Source: Hyperoodon ampullatus
Taxonomy: Eukaryota; Chordata; Mammalia; Artiodactyla; Ziphiidae
Length of the DNA stretch: 64,000 nucleotides
Direction: 5' to 3'
Assembly (NCBI GenBank): GCA_949752795.1
Contig: OX457056.1
Span: forward strand, 98,540,942-98,604,941
The position numbers were made by a program, and so were the translations under genes. Within the stretch, counting starts at the first letter, position 1; every line of letters begins with the position of its first letter. Of this stretch, positions 49,301-61,754 are shown piece after piece. The notes under the pieces are model-generated. The model made no database searches. It was not told the origin of the DNA and worked only from the letters and a program-made list of their open reading frames with translations.

Positions 49301-50162
49301 GAGGAAAACATAGCCCGAACCCTCTATGACATAAATCACAGCAAGATCCTTTTTGACCCACCTCCTAGAGAAATAAACATGGGACCTAATGATATTTCAA
49401 AGCTTTTGCACAGCAAAGGAAACCATAAACAAGACCAAAAGACAACCCTCACAATGGGAAAATAATATTTGCCAATGAAGCAACTGACAAAGGATTAATC
49501 TCCAAAATTCATAAGCAGCTCATGCAGCTCAATAACAAAAACACAAACAACCCAATCCAAAAATGGGCAGAAGTCCTAAATAGACATTTCTCCACAGAAG
49601 ATATACAGACTGCCAACAAACACATGAAAGAATGCTCAACATCTTTAATCATTAGAGAAATGCAAATCAAAACTACAATTAGATATCATCTAACACCAGT
49701 CAGAATGGCCATCATCAAAAAATCTAGAAACAATAAATGCTGGAGAGCGTGTGGAAAAAAGGAACACTCTTGCACTGCTTGTGGGAATGTGAATTGGTAC
49801 AGCCACTATGGAGAACAGCATGGAGGTTCCTTTAAAAACTACAAATAGAACTACCATATGACCCAGCAATCCCACTACTAGGCATATACCCTGAGAAAAC
49901 CATAATTCAAAAAGAGTCATGTACCAAAATGTTCATAGCAGCCCTATTTACAATAGCCCAGAGATGGAAACAACGTAAGTGTCCATCATTGGATGAATGG
50001 ATAAAGAAGATGTGGCACATATATACAATGGAATATTACTCAGCCATAAAAAGAAATGAAATTGAGCTATTTGTAATGAGGTGTATAGACCTAGAGTCTG
50101 TCATACAGAGTGAAGTAAGTCAGAAAGAGAAAGACAAGTCCCGTATGCTAACACATATATAG
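46400..50162 (+). pseudogene. L1 ORF2p pseudogene (copy L1-E)
   Basis: Endonuclease-RT protein. The endonuclease domain is almost whole at 46457-47095, with KETHF, VNIYAPN, GDFNTPLA and an intact SDH (residues 203-205 of the open stretch). A stop follows at 47093-47095. RT pieces are at 47424-47984 ([15 protein letters not shown]) and 48152-48577. The active site reads FSDD (48467-48478) in place of FADD. Later pieces are 48734-49006, 49010-49465, 49522-49848 (damaged Cys motif) and 49929-50162. The natural end is near 50162. At least seven breaks separate these pieces, so no functional protein is possible. Confidence 0.92.
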
Positions 50163-50540
50163 GAATTTAAGAAGAAAAAAAATATCATGAAGAACCTAGC
50201 GGTAAGACAGGAAGAAAGACACAAACCTACTAGAGAATGGACTTGAGGATATGGGGAAGGGGAAGGGGAAGCTGTGACAAAGAGAAAGAGAGGCATGGAC
50301 ATATATACACTACCAAACGTAAGGTAGATAGCTAGTGGGAAGCAGCCGCATAGCACAGGGAGATCAACTTAGTGGTTTGTGACCACCTAGAGGGGTGGGA
50401 TAGGGAGGGTGGGAGGGAGAGAGATGCAAAAGGGAAGATATATGGGAACATATGTATATGTATACATGATTCACTTTGTTATAAAGCAGAAACTAACACA
50501 CCATTGTTAAGCAATTATACTCCAATAAAGAAAAAATAAT
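50163..50540 (+). other. L1-E 3' UTR and polyadenylation signal
   Basis: Long-form 3' UTR: an A-rich start, the purine-rich block with 'ggaaggggaaggggaagctg', then the shared end and AATAAA at 50524-50529. The tail ends against the right TSD. Confidence 0.88.
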
Positions 50541-50550
50541 AATCTTTATT
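50541..50550. repeat. Target-site duplication, right copy (L1-E)
   Basis: Exact copy of 43718-43727. Confidence 0.85.
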
Positions 50551-51689
50551 TAATGGATTAGGGGACATTTTTGGATGGACCATGCAGTATGCCATATGCT
50601 AACTGAATTTCTGCTATTAGTTTCTCTTACATTCACCACAAATGCTTTCTTTAAACATACACTTGGCTTACAAAGTATACACTTCCAGTTATTTGTCAAT
50701 TTTGTGGCTCATTGGAGTGGGAGTTTTTCTAACTGAAGTGTACATCAAGGCAAATTGACACAAACCAAGGGCATAAACATGGATGAGTGAGCATAAATCT
50801 ATATTTTGGTCTTCTACTGTCATGAAAACTATAAGAAATAAAAGATTATTAAAACAATGTACTTCTTCTGACATCTCAAAAATTCCAGACTGTTAGAAAT
50901 TATAATCTGATATCAAATACTCAGTTTTATTTTTTGCTTGACATCTTAAGGATTTTTGGCCATTAGAAATATGTAATTTGAGATTAAAGAACACAAATTG
51001 CTTTGCTTAACTAAAAAGTGATCATGTAGTCCTCTGACATGGAAAAAGCTATTAAAGTGAAGTCAGGTATAAGAAAAATTTTTTTAAATTAAACAAATTT
51101 AAAAATTGAGAAATAGTAATGACTAATAAGGTCATAAAAATGTGTTTAGACCCTATGCATGATATTAATTCCATTTCAATTAATTCCAAGTAATGAATGC
51201 ATGAGCAGTTTAAAACTAAGAAATGGTTATATTTTGCCCAAACTTTGAGATAAATTTATTTGTAGTTTAGGGAGATATTTTAAGAGGTTATCAACTTTTC
51301 AAAATAGAGTGGTATAGCAGACCACTATTTGGGACTTACTCAACAGCCATTCTTCCCTGGTCTCCATTTCTAAGTTTGCAGAAATTTTATGTTACTGAGG
51401 TGTCAGGCACAGCTAAGTTTAGACAAGATGAGATTTTCCCCAGCCTCAGGGAACAAATCACAATTAGCCTAAGACAATTATTGCAATACCACACCCTTTG
51501 GAGAAAGTTGTCCACCTCTAGCTATTTTCATGTAATGTGGAAAGTCTGCTGGAGGGCAAGTGTTAGTTGAGCTTCATCTAACCAAAACAACCACGTAAAG
51601 AAATATTAAATGAGCTTGCTCACTTAGGCACATTATTTTTACCACCTCTGAGGTTCAGACTCTTGTTTCTTATTTCTTTCATTTCAATT
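50551..51689. other. Intergenic DNA with no supported gene
   Basis: AT-rich non-coding sequence. No repeat or gene is recognised. Confidence 0.5.
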
Positions 51690-52065
51690 GCGATTTAGCT
51701 TGTTTCCCAGTACCTTCCTTATTCCACTTAAATTCATCTTCTTCACAGCTGTCAGAGTAAAATATTAAAAATGCAAATCTGACCACGTTAATCTCCTGCT
51801 TAAATTCATTCATTCACTACCCAATTATCTACAAGACCCAATCTTCATCTTTCAACAGGAAATGCACCCATACCCATCTTATTTTCTCTAGGATGGTTAA
51901 AATGTTCATTTTTCATTATAAACATCAGTGTATGTGACTTCTCAGGACAATGTGAGTTTCTTGACTGCAGTGGTAATTTATGTATTTCCCTATACTCAGT
52001 ACACAGGACAGTACATATAACATAAAAGAAACATTATTAATACTTGCTGAATAGTGAAATTAGTA
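51690..52065 (+). repeat. L2 LINE 3'-end remnant, sense
   Basis: 'atgcaaatctgaccacgtta', 'atctcctgcttaaattcatt' and, after an internal gap, 'ttgactgcagtggtaattta', 'actcagtacacaggacagta' and 'attaatacttgctgaatagt' follow the L2 3' end. Confidence 0.65.
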
Positions 52066-52915
52066 GTATATCTATAATTATTTAAAAGGAACTCCTAACT
52101 TCAGTTCTTAAGGTTTAAATAGATCTCTGATCAACAAGGAAAATAGATTTTTGGGATACATCTTTTATCACAGTATGCTATATCATCCATGTTTGTAGTA
52201 TGGTATTTTAAAACCATTTCACACTCAGTTCTGGAGGCAATTTGAGTATTATGCAACCTGATGTGAAACTCCGAGAGGAGACTTCAGGCTTCAGAAATTT
52301 GGACTCCCCTCAGGGTCATAAGAATCAGAAAGGAAGAGGTTACATTGTATTGCACTCTTCTAAACTCTCTTCACTAATATAAATGTCTCATAAACATTAG
52401 CTTCTCAATACACTTTTGGTCAATATGTGTTGAATCTTTGAGCTATTTGTACTATACTTTATTCTATCTTGTGTGCCTTAACTGGAAATATATCTTTAAT
52501 TCCAAAGAATTTATAGCATCTTTACTATTCTCTTACATCACAAGAAAAAATAAATCTTCTAGTTCTAACAGCCATAGATTGAACAGACATCATTGAAAAA
52601 AGAAGTGGCAAAATGCTGAAACATAGTAAGGTGCTGTTTTCAGATGACATGGCCAAAGGAAACAAAATAATCATTTGTCTTAAAAAAATTATTTATTAAA
52701 TGTATTGCCACATTCACCTTTTAGTGTCAGGTCACTCATTTTTCTTGTGCTTTCACTAACTGTTTTTCAAGATTGTCTTTTTTTTCTACATAAAATCTAA
52801 TGAGATTTTACTTTAATATAGTTATAAGTGCAAATTTCAGCGATTTTTTACATAGTAAACACATAATGAAACTACCACTCTGATAACATATTTGAAGGAT
52901 GTCATCCCTCTAGAA
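52066..52915. other. Intergenic DNA with no supported gene
   Basis: AT-rich non-coding sequence without recognisable features. Confidence 0.5.
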
Positions 52916-53160
52916 CAGGGGTTCCCAACCCACGGGCCACAGACGAGTACCAGTCCATGGCCTGTTAGGAGGTGGGCCACACAGCAGGAGGTGAATGGCC
53001 AGCGAGCGAGAGAAGCTTCTTCTGTATTTATAGCCACTTCTCTTCACTTGCATTACCACCTGAGAGCCGCCACCTGTCAGATCAGCTGCAACATTAGATT
53101 CTCATAGAAGTGTGAACCCTACTGTGAACTGTCTATGACAGGGATCTAGGTTGTCACACA
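52916..53160 (+). repeat. hAT-like non-autonomous DNA transposon, 3' part missing
   Basis: The left terminus CAGGGGTTCCCAACCCACGG starts at 52916. The body ('ggcctgttaggaggtggg', 'gtcagatcagctgcaaca', 'gggatctaggttgtcaca') follows a common old mammalian DNA-transposon repeat. The matching right terminus is absent, so an 8-bp TSD cannot be tested. Superfamily assignment is from the terminus only. Confidence 0.55.
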
Positions 53161-54164
53161 AAAGTAAGTAATCTCCTGACTTTTATCACCATGGATTAGT
53201 TCATATATTCTTGAACTCTAAGTAAATAGAATCCTACATTATGTCATATTTTATGTCTGATTTCAGTTGCTTACCATTACCTTTTAAGATCTGTACAGAT
53301 CATTGAAAGTAATAGTTTTTTATTCTCATTTCTCTATAGCATTCATTGTTTGACAATAACATAATTTGTTTATTCATTTTACTTTGAGTGACTATTTCAG
53401 CTATATACAGATTGAGGCTAATGAGGATAATCCAATTATGAACATTCTAGAGCATGTATGTTGGTACACAATTATATGCATTTTAGTTGTATGTATTTAA
53501 GATTTCAAAGTATTGGGACACGAAGAATTCATAAATCTAGTTTAATAAAAAAAGATAAACAGTTTTTCAATGTGGTTTGCATTGATTTTAACTAATAGCT
53601 GAAGTATATGGATACTTAATAATAAGTATCCATTTATTCTATATTATTGCCAAAAGTAGCAAAAGCTTCCTTTTTAAATTATAGCCATCCCTTAAATAAC
53701 ACAACATCACTTTAATTTGCATTTCCCTGGTAAACATGAGGTTAAACACAGTGTCACATGTTTATTGGCCATTTGAATATCATCTTTTGATGTATGAAGT
53801 GCCTTTTCAACCTTGCCCATTTTTATTAAGTTTCTTTTCTTTTTTTCATGTTAATATGTAGGGGTTTCTTACATTTTCTGTATTTGGATCATTTGTCAGA
53901 TATATATTTTGGAAATTATTTCTGTGACTCTTTGACTTGCATTTTCACACTTAATGGTGTCTTATGATAAATATAATTTCTTATGTAAATATATTCCAAT
54001 TTATCATTTTTTAATGGTCAAAACTATTTTAATACTGTTTATACAATCTTTGCCTTTTCAAGGAATAAAGATATTCTCCTATGCTAAATTAGCAGCTTTT
54101 TTACTCCTTCCGAATTTATGTATACTATCTATTTAATATATATGTATTTATGGTGTGAAGTGTA

Positions 54165-54362
54165 TGACAATGCTGCACAATATGGTATCCATAGGCAGTA
54201 TGTTTATTTAAATTAAAATTAATTAAAGTTTAAAATTTAGTTTCTCTGTCACATTATTCACAAATCAAGTTCTCAACAACCATATGTAACTAATGGTTAC
54301 GATATCCAAGATATGTAGAACACTGCTATCATATAGAAACTTTTGGACTGTGCTGGTCTAGA
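54165..54362 (-). repeat. Palindromic hAT-like element inside L1M
   Basis: It starts 'aatgctgcacaatatggtat' and ends 'ttttggactgtgctggtcta', with an AT-only centre ('taaattaaaattaattaaag'). This matches a common non-autonomous element with complementary arms. Diverged; the family name is not assigned. Confidence 0.5.
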
Positions 54363-54482
54363 GTCACTTTTTTTCCCCTCATAAATATTTAATTGACCCA
54401 ACACCATTTCTATTCTTCCCAAATCTATTTACAAAGAATATTTGTCACAAAACAACTGTCAATGTATGTGTAAAGAAAAAAA

Positions 54483-54880
54483 TGTTGCCTGACATTCCAG
54501 TTCTACAAGGTCAAATCATTAGTTACTGAAGTCACCCACCAATAGTGCATCCTGAGGGGGAACTAAGGATGGAGAAAAATAGAAAGCATTCTGTGCTTTG
54601 GATATATCAACCCCTAGATAGTTAAGATGTATATCAAAGAAAAAAATACAATGACTTGATATGTCTATTAATCATTAACTTGATATGTCTATTCTTTATG
54701 ATTAGCAGTAATCTTTTTATGCTTGACTACTTGTTTCTCCCAGCAAAAAAAAGCTCATATACACCCTTACCTCTTAAGACCATTTCCTCAGAGCTATGTG
54801 ACAAACTGTCTCCCAGGCCATAGTCCTCAGTAAGGTTTCCAAATAAAACAAGTCATAATTTTTATGTTGTGTGTTTTTAT
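54483..54880 (+). repeat. Probable solo LTR inside L1M
   Basis: Starts near 'tgttgcctgacattccagtt'. The R/U5-like end has 'ccatttcctcagagctatgt', 'ctgtctcccaggccatagtc', an 'aaataaaacaagtcat' polyadenylation region and 'tttatgttgtgtg'. L1M sequence lies on either side. No TSD is visible. Confidence 0.5.
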
Positions 54881-55635
54881 TTCAGTCCATATATATGTAG
54901 GTTTGTCTGGGTTCTCTATTCTGTGCTACTGAATTATTGTCTGTTCTTGTAACTAAATCACATTCTGTTCATTGTGTAACATATTAAGTATTCCTGTTAG
55001 TATAAAGTCTCCAAATGTATTTTTCTTTTTCAAGATTTTCTAGCTGTTTGTAGTCCACTGCATTTCCACAAAACCTACAGAATAATTCTGCCACTCTCTT
55101 CAACCACCCAGACAAGCTGCTTGAGTTTTGTCTGGGCTTGCAATTAATCTAAAGATCAATTTGAGAATAATTAACATTTTACAGCATTCGATTCTTCCAA
55201 TTCATGAACTTGGATTCATTTCATTTACTTAGGCTTTTAAATTATCTCAGTAACATTCTGTAGTTGTCTTTATAGATGTCTTTGATTTTTTTAAATTACA
55301 TTTTCAGGTATTTAAATTTTTATATTATATTTTTGTTATTTTTATATTATTTCAAATGGTAGCACCAAAATATTGACTGTTGATTGCTTATCTACAGAAA
55401 TATGACTAATTTTCTAAATATTGACATTGTATTTGCAACTTTGAGTTCAAATATTAATAATAAAAATTTGTAATTAAAAAATGTCCTGTCATTGGCATAT
55501 AGTGATATTTTTGTGTGATGTTTTGTATTTTATTTTTTGCATTATTTCAATGAATTGGACATCTAGGTCAGCATTGAATAAAAATGGCAGTAGTAAAAAT
55601 ATTTTTCTTGTTCCTGATCTTGAAAAAATATTTCA

Positions 55636-55638
55636 GTG

Positions 55639-55645
<7 letters not shown>
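55636..55645. repeat. Target-site duplication, left copy (SINE 2)
   Basis: gtgttttttt, repeated at 55865-55874. It is low-complexity, so the exact boundary is uncertain. Confidence 0.6.
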
Positions 55646-55670
<25 letters not shown>

Positions 55671-55863
55671 TGTATTATGCGGGCCTCTCACTGTTGTGGC
55701 CTCTCCTGTTGTGGAGCACAGGCTCCGGACGTGCAGGCTCAGTGGCCATGGCTCATGGGCCTAGCTGATCCCTGTCATGTGGGATCTTCCCGGACCAGGG
55801 CACAAACCCGTGTCCCCTGCATCGGCAGGTGGACTCTCAACAACTGCGCCACCAGGGAAGCCC
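55646..55863 (-). mobile_element. CHR-type tRNA-derived SINE, short form (SINE 2)
   Basis: Reverse-oriented SINE of about 218 bp. Read on the - strand it starts 'gggcttccctggtggcgcag', with a B-box-like 'ggtttgtgccc' (55809-55799) and a 'gaggcccgcataatacaaaa' end before a long T/G-interrupted tail. The shorter body with 'ggccatgagcc'-type phrases separates it from the long-form copies. It sits in old antisense L1M. Confidence 0.92.
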
Positions 55864-56667
55864 TGTGTTTTTTTGCCGTTAAGCATTGTAACTGAGATTG
55901 CAAAAACTCTGCTCTTATTCTACAATCCTTACAACTGTGGTCCATAAGAATCCCAACATCCAATATCTACATCATTAATGGGGAGATAATTTTTCCTTGA
56001 AAGCTGCCAAGCCCAACCATTTGGCAGGCTGGAAATGCCAGGAAACTAACACCTCAAGGAAGCACCCCTTAACTACTCATTGGATCACAGTGGTATGTAA
56101 ATATTCCTTTCCCTTGAGGCATGTGTTTTGAAGCACTTCCCAGAGTTTCCCCATTGAAGTAAGCTTCAATTACCTACTGTGGTAGCCAGCTCAAAAACCC
56201 TCTCTTCGTGGAGTTCCTTCTGCATATCAATTCCCTCATTCATACTGGAGTTACCTACAACACCCAGATAAACTATTTCCTATTTGCTCTTGGATTCTTG
56301 CCTCTGCTTTTGCTTCTGAGTCAATGCAAACTAGGAAAAGTGTGATTTTTTCTTCTCTTATCTTTTATCAGATTAAGGAATTTCCTTTCCATTCTTGTTT
56401 GTTAAACATTTTTTTTTCATGAATGGGTGTTAAATTTAAATAAATGATTTTCTTCTTTTTTTCTGTGAATGTGGTAAATTACATTGATTGATTTTCAAAT
56501 AAATAAGTAAATTTGCATTTCTGGAATAAATGCAACCTGGCTATCACTTATTATTTACTTAATAGATCACATATTTGGTTTGCTAATAATTTATTTAGAA
56601 TTTTTACATCTAAGTTTAAAAGAGATCAGTCTGTAACTTTCCTTTCTTGCAGTGTATATGCTATGAT

Positions 56668-57420
56668 CTGCTACTGTCAAAGAAAAATTGCACCAAAAGG
56701 AGTTAAAAAGGCAAGGGAGACTTTGTTCAAGACTACTGCAATAGGGAAAGAGATTGAGTTCATCTCCACTGAAACAAAAGTCAGGAGTTTTTAATCACTG
56801 GGTGAACTAGTGGGAAAGTACTGGAGGATGCTAGGGAGAGGCTGGTCAATGGTGATTAGGCCATCTTGTTTACTAATTGGTGCTTACTGAAGACAGGTTC
56901 CTACAGAGCCTGGAAGATGGGGGTATTTCCTTTCTTGATGTTTTCATTTCAAAGAGATGGCTCCCAGGTCCCTAGGAAAGACATTCCTGCGTTGCAAACT
57001 GACTAGAGGTTGGAGAAGATTAACATCTCAAAGGGATGGAGAAAAGATTGATAATTGCAAGTTTTTTTAATTAAATGTTATAAGAAAAGGGAGGTCAGAT
57101 CTATAGTCAAGAAGAAACCTAGCTAATATTTACTGAAACTGAAGGGACAACGGAAAATTTGTTTGGAACACTCCTAGATTCTGCCTTATGCATCTCCTCT
57201 TTAGGTTGGTTTTCATTTGTATCCTTTGCTATTATAAAACTATAATCATAAGCATAGCTCTTACCTCAGTTTGTGAGTCATTCTAGTCAATTATCAAATC
57301 TGAGGATGATTTTGGTACTCTCAAACTTGCAAACTGTGTCAGAAGTCTGGGCATATTTGCTAGTCTAGAGCACTGTTGCCTTAACATTGTATTTGGCTAA
57401 TTCCAAATATTCAGATTAAT
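56668..57420 (+). repeat. LTR-like insertion inside L1M, family not assigned
   Basis: 'aggcaagggagactttgttc', 'gctggtcaatggtgattagg', 'tcatttgtatcctttgctat' and 'gtgagtcattctagtcaatt' form a dispersed-repeat block of LTR type. It interrupts the L1M alignment, which resumes after about 57460. Both ends are approximate. Confidence 0.4.
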
Positions 57421-58373
57421 CCAGCACTTTTATTGCACCCACATTTATTAGCATACTCATTTTCATTATTTTGCTTTTCTTTTAGTAATTATCCTAGATT
57501 TTATAATGTACATGACTGACTTACTCTCCTTTTAATTTAGGTCTCTTAGCTATGAATGCTTTTAGTTTTTGTCTGCCCAAGATTATTTCATTTATGTTTC
57601 ACAATTGAAGGATATTTTCAGAGTGTAAAAATGTAGGTTGATCTTATTTTTTTTTTCAGTATTTGAAGCACAGATATATATATATTGTCATCTGGATTAC
57701 TTTTCATTTTCTACTGAGATATCAGCTGTATTGTGATTATTGCTTATTTCATGGTAATGGTAATGTGTTTTTATTTCTGGCTTCATTTAAATGTTTATCT
57801 TTGTCTTTCATATTTATTTACTATGATATGCCTCAATATTGTTTGTGTTATAAATTTATTGCTTGGATTTGTAGTTCTTTTTTGAATCTGTAGATTGAGA
57901 TTTTTGTCTACTTCGAAATATATTCAGTTGTCATAACTTCAAATATTGTTACTGACTGATTTTTCTAATGTTCTTCTCATTTTTGGACCCCAAATATGCA
58001 AACATCCAACTTTTTCTCAAATTCTGATATTGCCCTTATACTGTTTTTGACGTCTGCTATGTATTTTGCTCTCTGTGATGAAGTCTGGAATTTTCCCCTG
58101 ATCTACTTTTTTCAATTCATTGCTTTTTTTCTGTAAAAAGCAAAATCCATAGCCAATTAAAAGAGATGGCCTTATTCAGGTTCTGAGCTAAAGAGACCAT
58201 TCATTAATAAGGATCATTTAAATGAAAAGGAGGAGAAATGAGGCAGACCAACAAAGAGTCAACAGTGAATCTTTTAAATGGCATGAGGAAGAACACAGAT
58301 GGGTCTTATCTGTGTCAATGACAAAAGATGAAGTTGAGCCTTGAATTGGGGGATATGGAAGCAGAGTGTGGTT

Positions 58374-58421
58374 TTCTTTCTTTTTTTCTTTCTTTCCTTT
58401 TTTTTTTTTTTTTTTTTTTTT
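58374..58421. repeat. (TTTC)n followed by T24
   Basis: CTTT-type units run into an uninterrupted T24 (58398-58421). This may be the antisense tail of a short repeat I cannot identify. Confidence 0.8.
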
Positions 58422-58830
58422 GCTTAGCCTTTCCTCAGAACACAGAATCATAGTGAGATTTTTCAACTCTTACTGTTTTATGGGAACATCAGGCTTAGAT
58501 AAAGTTCAACATTGTCATCTCTAGCTGTGTTTAATCTACTTGATAAACGGACATATTATGTTGTTAATTTCACTTACTTTGTTTTGAAGTCCCAATGCAT
58601 CTATTTGATTTTTTAATAGATTCCACTTTCCTCATGAAATACAACAATTTGTCATTTATTTTCTTGAACATTTTAACCACAGTAATTTCAAAGTAGCTAT
58701 AGTATAATGCCTCTAGTAGCTATATTATCTATGGTCATGTTTCTATTTTTTCCATCATGGTTCTCTTTCTTGGTGTAACTGCTTATTTTTGATTGATTTT
58801 AGGAAAAGTTAAAAAGGCCTTTCAAGATAC

Positions 58831-61092
58831 TGTCATTCCTAGATTAGATTCTGTAGCCTCTGTCAGGAAGCTCAGGTAGAGAGAATCACCTCTCTCCCAT
58901 CAGTGACTGCCTACTTAAAATAGGTATATAGTCTTAGGAGACTCAGTATAATTTTGTTTTGCTTTATTCTCTTCAAATGTCTCAACTGAAAGTCTAAGGT
59001 TTTTACTATGGCCCCTCTTCCTGGATCTCCTGATCTCCTACTTTTGTCTTTCAGAATCATAAGACTCCCTTAAATTTTTCTGTTTTTAATTTACTTTTTC
59101 CTCTGGTCTTTAAGCTCTTGTCTTTCACAGATTCTCTATTCCTGTCTTCCTTGAGCCTCCTTCTTGCAAGAAACTCACTCCTGAAGTGTTGGCTGCTTTT
59201 TCACTTTGATGATGCCTTTGAAACAAACCTATTTCTAAATTAATTTTTATGGCTTTTCTAGTTGTTTTTGGCAGAAGCAATGCCTATGACAAGCTACTCC
59301 ATCATGGCCAGAACAGGAAATCTGTTTCCACTAATTTTTTTTGCTACTTTCCTTAAATTGAAACAAAATTGTTTTAAAAATATTTCAGAGCTATATTGAC
59401 CTACAATTTGTTTTTATTGCAGTGGCAAGTAACACTGTCTCTTCATGACTATGCTGAAGCATATTTGCTAAAATTTCAAGTTGTACTCACTCTTAAAAAA
59501 TAATCTGCAGAATCACAATAAGATGATTTTTTTAAAGCAAACCAATTGGACTGAAAACAACAGCCAATGTCTTTTTATAGTGTATAATTGTTTTCCTTGA
59601 GTTATTAGTGCTTCCATCCATGAGTAGAACAATTATGTGTTTTGAATAATTAAAAAAAGATCTGTTGCTTGTTGATTTTGGATTTCTTTGCCTGACATAT
59701 TGAATTAACTATTAAGTTAGTGAAAGACATATGGCATTTCTTCGCTGAAACATGGCACATATGGCTTTTTCTTGGTGTACAGACCTTGTTTTCAACCAAT
59801 TTTATAAGCTGTGCAGAATGAGTGAATTCAGGAATAGATTGTTCAAGATTTATAAATCACATACATTCAATGATTGTCTTCTGCCACAAGATAAATCCAG
59901 ACTCATGAATAATAAATATTTATGAAGATGAAAACTTCTTCAGAATTCTAAATTTAGAAACCATATGCTGGCTAACTGCCTCATTGTAACTTTTTTCTGT
60001 CTTTGTTAGTTTGATATTGTCCAGTTCACCACATTTTTCATGGCTCCTCACTAACTCAATTTTGTCTGTTCTTATCAATACAATTTTGCATATGAAAAAT
60101 TCATGCCACCATGATATTCTACAAATTATTAACTAATCCAATTGTGCACATTGCTATCATATCTACATGTTCAATGAATAAGATTTTGTGTTTTATTTCT
60201 ATTCTTAGAGAATTTAGCATGACATTTTATCTTGTATCACTTGGATATTCCCCCACATATAAGCATCTCAATAAAAAATTAAAACAAGTAGAAGAAAAAT
60301 CAATGGAATCATATTAAATGTCATTTCATGTAAACAGATGAAAACTGGTTAAGAGAGATAATAATTTTAAAACTTTTTGAATTTTTTGGTATAACTCTAT
60401 TAGATAATCATGATGACAAATATGAGAGCACAAGAATAATCCTGAAAATGGAGCAATGATGACATTTTAAGTTCTTTGAAGGAACGGATTTTGGTCTTCA
60501 GAACTTCTTCATATATTTTCCATGTAACCCTTTGCTTTGTGCATACTAGAAGCTCAAATATATGGTTTATATTTACGAAATAATATTTCATGAGATTTCC
60601 TTAAAACTTAGCTGCAACTGAGAGACAGTAAAGATAAGTGGTCTTCTGGTACTCCTGATTAGAAGGAAATCATTTTTGTAATTACTTGGTCTCTATTCTC
60701 ATTTACTTATAAGAACTTACTTCCAGTGACCTCCATTTTATTAAACTTTCTTAGCTTTTCCTTTCTCATATGGTCATGGATAAAGGCAGCCATAAGAGAA
60801 ATCTGTGTCAGATTTGGAAAGCTGAAGTGAATACTTGACATTTTTTTTTTTAACACACTGACTGTTGAAGTAAAGCTAAGATCTTTGCAGCTCATTCAAA
60901 TTTTCATCCATATGCTCATCTTTTTGGTGTAGGGAAGCAGCTGGGCCCTTGGTTTCTGAGGTTCTTGACAGATCTGTGCTTCAGCTTCTGCACACTGCAA
61001 CCCACAGAGAAGTGCATCTCTTTCATGAAGGGTGCTCAGATTATAACATAGGTTGTTCACATCATTAAGATTGGAGACAATGAGTCACAGGT
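58831..61092. other. Intergenic DNA with no supported gene
   Basis: AT-rich non-coding sequence. The first ~500 bp may continue the L1M 5' region. Several short frames (60111-60895) lack any domain. Confidence 0.45.
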
Positions 61093-61191
61093 GTGGGTTC
61101 TACTTTGTTCTTATGGGTTCCATTTTGTCCTCATGGGTTCCTGTTTATCTCATAGGTTCCTATTTATTCTTATGGATTCCAGTTTTCCCTT
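61093..61191. repeat. Minisatellite, five units of about 20 bp
   Basis: Units start at 61093, 61113, 61133, 61152 and 61172, with the core (a/g)tgggttcc followed by a T-rich half ending in ctt or ctc. Lengths are 20, 20, 19, 20 and 20. Confidence 0.85.
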
Positions 61192-61739
61192 AATCTTCTC
61201 AAATTTAAATACACATTTCTTTCCATATCCTGGCCTGATTTCAACTCCAACATCAGATGCAGAAGCAGTAGCCTTAAATAAACTGCTTAAGCAGCTTTGA
61301 TAATTATGTAAGGTATAATACCTATAAAAAAGCCCTTACACTGTATCATTCATTGTGGCTCTTGTCCTCTTATTAATCCCTCAATTATACAAAATTTGGT
61401 AACACAAGTTATTGTAGGGGACAAGGACCTTAAGAATAAGTTATCTGAATTGGTTGTACAGAACTGTTTCTCTGATTTGATTAGTTTTAAAGATGTTAAT
61501 GACCCTGTTTCTAGTAGTAAGTGGGTCAGTAGAATTTCATGACATGAAATGACAAAAGAGATATTTAAATAATCATCTAGAGATATCTGTGATCAAGTGC
61601 TATAGAAGGTAAGTCTTTGGATGACTATGTAGTTGCAGCCATAAAACATAGCAGTAAAAGTATGGAGTACTATGAGATTTGTTGTTTATTTCTAAATATG
61701 CAAGGGACTTGGGGAAACAAACTGAAGAGCTTAGTACTT
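61192..61739. other. Intergenic DNA with no supported gene
   Basis: Non-coding sequence, no recognised repeat. Confidence 0.45.
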
Positions 61740-61754
61740 TAAAGTCTTAACTCA
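61740..61754. repeat. Target-site duplication, left copy (SINE 3)
   Basis: taaagtcttaactca, repeated at 61954-61968. Confidence 0.92.

Larger units (their letters stand above)
43728..50540 (+). mobile_element. Full-length L1 with TSD (L1-E)
   Basis: A 6.8-kb L1 with every part present: 5' UTR (43728-45430), ORF1 (from 45431), ORF2 (about 46400-50162), and a 3' UTR ending in AATAAA (50524-50529) and an A-rich tail. It is bounded by 10-bp exact TSDs, so both ends are defined. ORF1 has a stop after 197 codons. ORF2 has several frame breaks and an altered RT motif. The copy is structurally complete but inactive. Confidence 0.96.
53340..58830 (-). mobile_element. Ancient L1M, antisense, split by later insertions
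   Basis: Diverged L1 sequence in antisense order along about 5.5 kb. ORF2 C-terminal part: 'taatttgcatttccctggt' and 'tttattggccatttgaat' (53715-53780). RT region: 'tttttcttgttcctgatctt' near 55600. Next comes 'ttacattgattgattttca' near 56480. ORF1 and upstream parts lie at about 57460-58140 (57720-57900 and 57950-58080). The pieces keep one orientation and order, so I read them as one old element. Intervening blocks (54165-54362, 54483-54880, 55646-55863, 56668-57420) are separate insertions. Some boundaries are uncertain by tens of bases. Confidence 0.65.
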
